Notes under the pieces: generated by a model | Seen by the model: the letters and a program-made list of their open reading frames with translations, nothing else | What the model was told of the DNA's origin: nothing | The model's database searches: none | Made by a program: the position numbers and the translations under genes | Assembly (NCBI GenBank): GCA_964599275.1 | Contig: CAZRFK010000044.1 | Location: 1 to 15,886 of the forward strand | Direction: 5' to 3' | DNA from: PUMD01 sp964599275 | GTDB taxonomy: Bacteria; Bacillota; Sulfobacillia; SLMV01 | Length of the DNA stretch: 15,886 bases | Part shown: piece by piece, positions 15,194 to 15,886 of the stretch | Numbering within the stretch: the stretch's first letter is position 1 | How the letters are laid out: each line of letters starts with the position of its first letter

Positions 15194-15282
15194 GTCGTAG
15201 CAGTTCCGACAAGTTCCATCCATTATCTTCCTGCTTTGTCGACAACGGCAAAGCCATTAGCCCAGGGGAAGGAGGTTTTCAG
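15194..15282 (+). promoter_or_regulatory. Structured 5' leader of rpsF, possible S6:S18 autoregulatory site
   Basis: The leader can form a small hairpin GTCG (15194-15197) with CGAC (15207-15210), and a second hairpin GCTTTG (15233-15238) with CAAAGC (15249-15254). CGACAAG (15207-15213) can instead pair with CTTTGTCG (15234-15241), which would break both. S6 with S18 is known to bind and repress its own leader in many bacteria. Whether this leader carries that motif is inference. The binding site AAGGAGG at 15269-15275 lies outside the stems. Confidence 0.4.
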
Positions 15283-15576
15283 TTGCAATCCCGCGATTAC
15301 GAGTTGATGTTTATCATTAACCCCGAGCTCGGCGATGAGAGTGCTAGAGAGTTGGCCGATCAATATCGTGAGCTCCTGGAGGAGCTGGGTGCCGAAATCA
15401 ATGATGTTGATGATTGGGGCACCCGTCGATTGGCTTTTCCTATTGATGAAATAACAGAAGGATATTATTCCATCATAGAGTTTTGGGGGGGTTCAGAGAT
15501 AGTCGATGAGGTTGACCGCCGCATGGGCCTGGATGAGGATATCATCCGGTTCATGACGATTAGGCTCCCAGAATAG
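15283..15576 (+). CDS. rpsF: 30S ribosomal protein S6
   Basis: The 97-residue protein is a full-length S6, which packs with S18 on the platform of the small ribosomal subunit. It starts RDYELMFIINPEL, the standard first strand, continues with the helix ARELADQYRELLEELGAEI and the conserved DDWGTRRLAFPI loop, then GYYSIIEFWGG, and ends in DIIRFMTIRLPE. The TTG at 15283 is the start: AAGGAGG at 15269-15275 is seven bases ahead and the family begins at this residue. No long acidic C-terminal tail is present, as usual in Bacillota. The gene has its own promoter and leader and is followed 24 bases later by ssb. Confidence 0.97.
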   Translation: MQSRDYELMFIINPELGDESARELADQYRELLEELGAEINDVDDWGTRRLAFPIDEITEGYYSIIEFWGGSEIVDEVDRRMGLDEDIIRFMTIRLPE

Positions 15577-15600
15577 CTGACCTCTGAAGGAGGAAACGTG

Positions 15601-15886
15601 ATGCTCAACGTGGTGGTTTTGATCGGTAGACTGGCCCAGGATCCTGATGCCAGATATACGGTCAGCGGAACGGCAGTAACCAATTTTACTATTGCCGTCG
15701 ATAGACCTTACACGAATCAGGAAGGTGAGCGAGATACAGATTTCATCGACATTGTATGCTGGCGCAACCTTGCTGAAACCGTAGCCAACAATTTGCGCAA
15801 AGGAAGACTAGTTGCAGTCCAGGGCCGTATCCAGAAACGTAGTTGGGAAACCGATGATGGACAGTATCGTTCGAAAGTTGAAGTGG
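15601..15886 (+). CDS. ssb: Single-stranded DNA-binding protein SSB (3' end missing)
   Basis: The first 95 codons are in the window. The sequence reads VVVLIGRLAQDPDARYTVSG, then TNFTIAVDRPY, DTDFIDIVCWRNLAETVANN and GRLVAVQGRIQ, a clear OB-fold of the bacterial SSB type with the usual aromatic Trp and Phe positions. The C-terminal acidic tip that recruits partner proteins is beyond the window. SSB coats single-stranded DNA in replication, repair and recombination. The ATG at 15601 has AAGGAGG at 15587-15593, seven bases away; an in-frame GTG at 15598 is closer to the site and less likely. It lies between rpsF and, by synteny, probably rpsR downstream. Confidence 0.97.
   Translation, partial: MLNVVVLIGRLAQDPDARYTVSGTAVTNFTIAVDRPYTNQEGERDTDFIDIVCWRNLAETVANNLRKGRLVAVQGRIQKRSWETDDGQYRSKVEV

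Overview
The window is a contiguous piece of bacterial chromosome that looks like an endospore-forming member of the Bacillota, probably in the Clostridia or a relative. Support comes from gene order (noc, soj, parB, yyaC, ychF, rpsF, ssb, as on the Bacillus subtilis chromosome next to the origin), strong AGGAGG-type ribosome binding sites, frequent TTG and GTG starts, and the sporulation-associated gene yyaC. I do not assign a genus. By analogy with B. subtilis, the replication origin should lie to the left, outside the window; this is inference.

Layout. (1) 1-2554: a chromosome-organisation block made of the 3' part of noc, then soj (ParA) and parB (Spo0J), followed by a perfect 16-bp parS palindrome. 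(2) 2555-6816: a cell-envelope stretch with a DUF554 membrane protein, a membrane-anchored M23 (LytM) peptidase, a bactofilin, a diacylglycerol-kinase-type lipid kinase, an orphan phosphoribosyltransferase and a small YkuS-like (UPF0180) protein. (3) 6817-8643: the only minus-strand gene, yyaC, converges on the YkuS-like gene across a GC-rich hairpin and diverges from a YkvI-type membrane protein across a short region with a 9-bp inverted repeat. (4) 8644-11199: three linked genes that I cannot assign to known systems: a tail-anchored TPR protein, a signal-anchored protein with a large exported domain and PQQ/propeller-like C-terminus, and a small multispanning membrane protein. (5) 11218-13683: an EamA-type transporter, a CvpA-family protein and an MscS channel. 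(6) 13722-15886: a DUF951 zinc-ribbon-like protein and YchF, then a promoter and structured leader in front of rpsF and ssb (ssb is cut by the window end).

How they fit together. Noc, Soj, ParB and parS form the segregation and division-placement machinery near the origin. The M23 peptidase with its bactofilin is a recurrent pair in which the cytoskeletal polymer is thought to position wall hydrolysis. YchF, S6 and SSB are housekeeping. The best candidate for something undescribed is the TPR / exported-propeller / small-membrane-protein trio, which looks like one membrane complex inserted in otherwise conserved synteny. All genes except yyaC run in the same direction. No stretch longer than 300 bases lacks a gene. 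I saw no tRNA, rRNA, CRISPR array, insertion sequence or phage signature.
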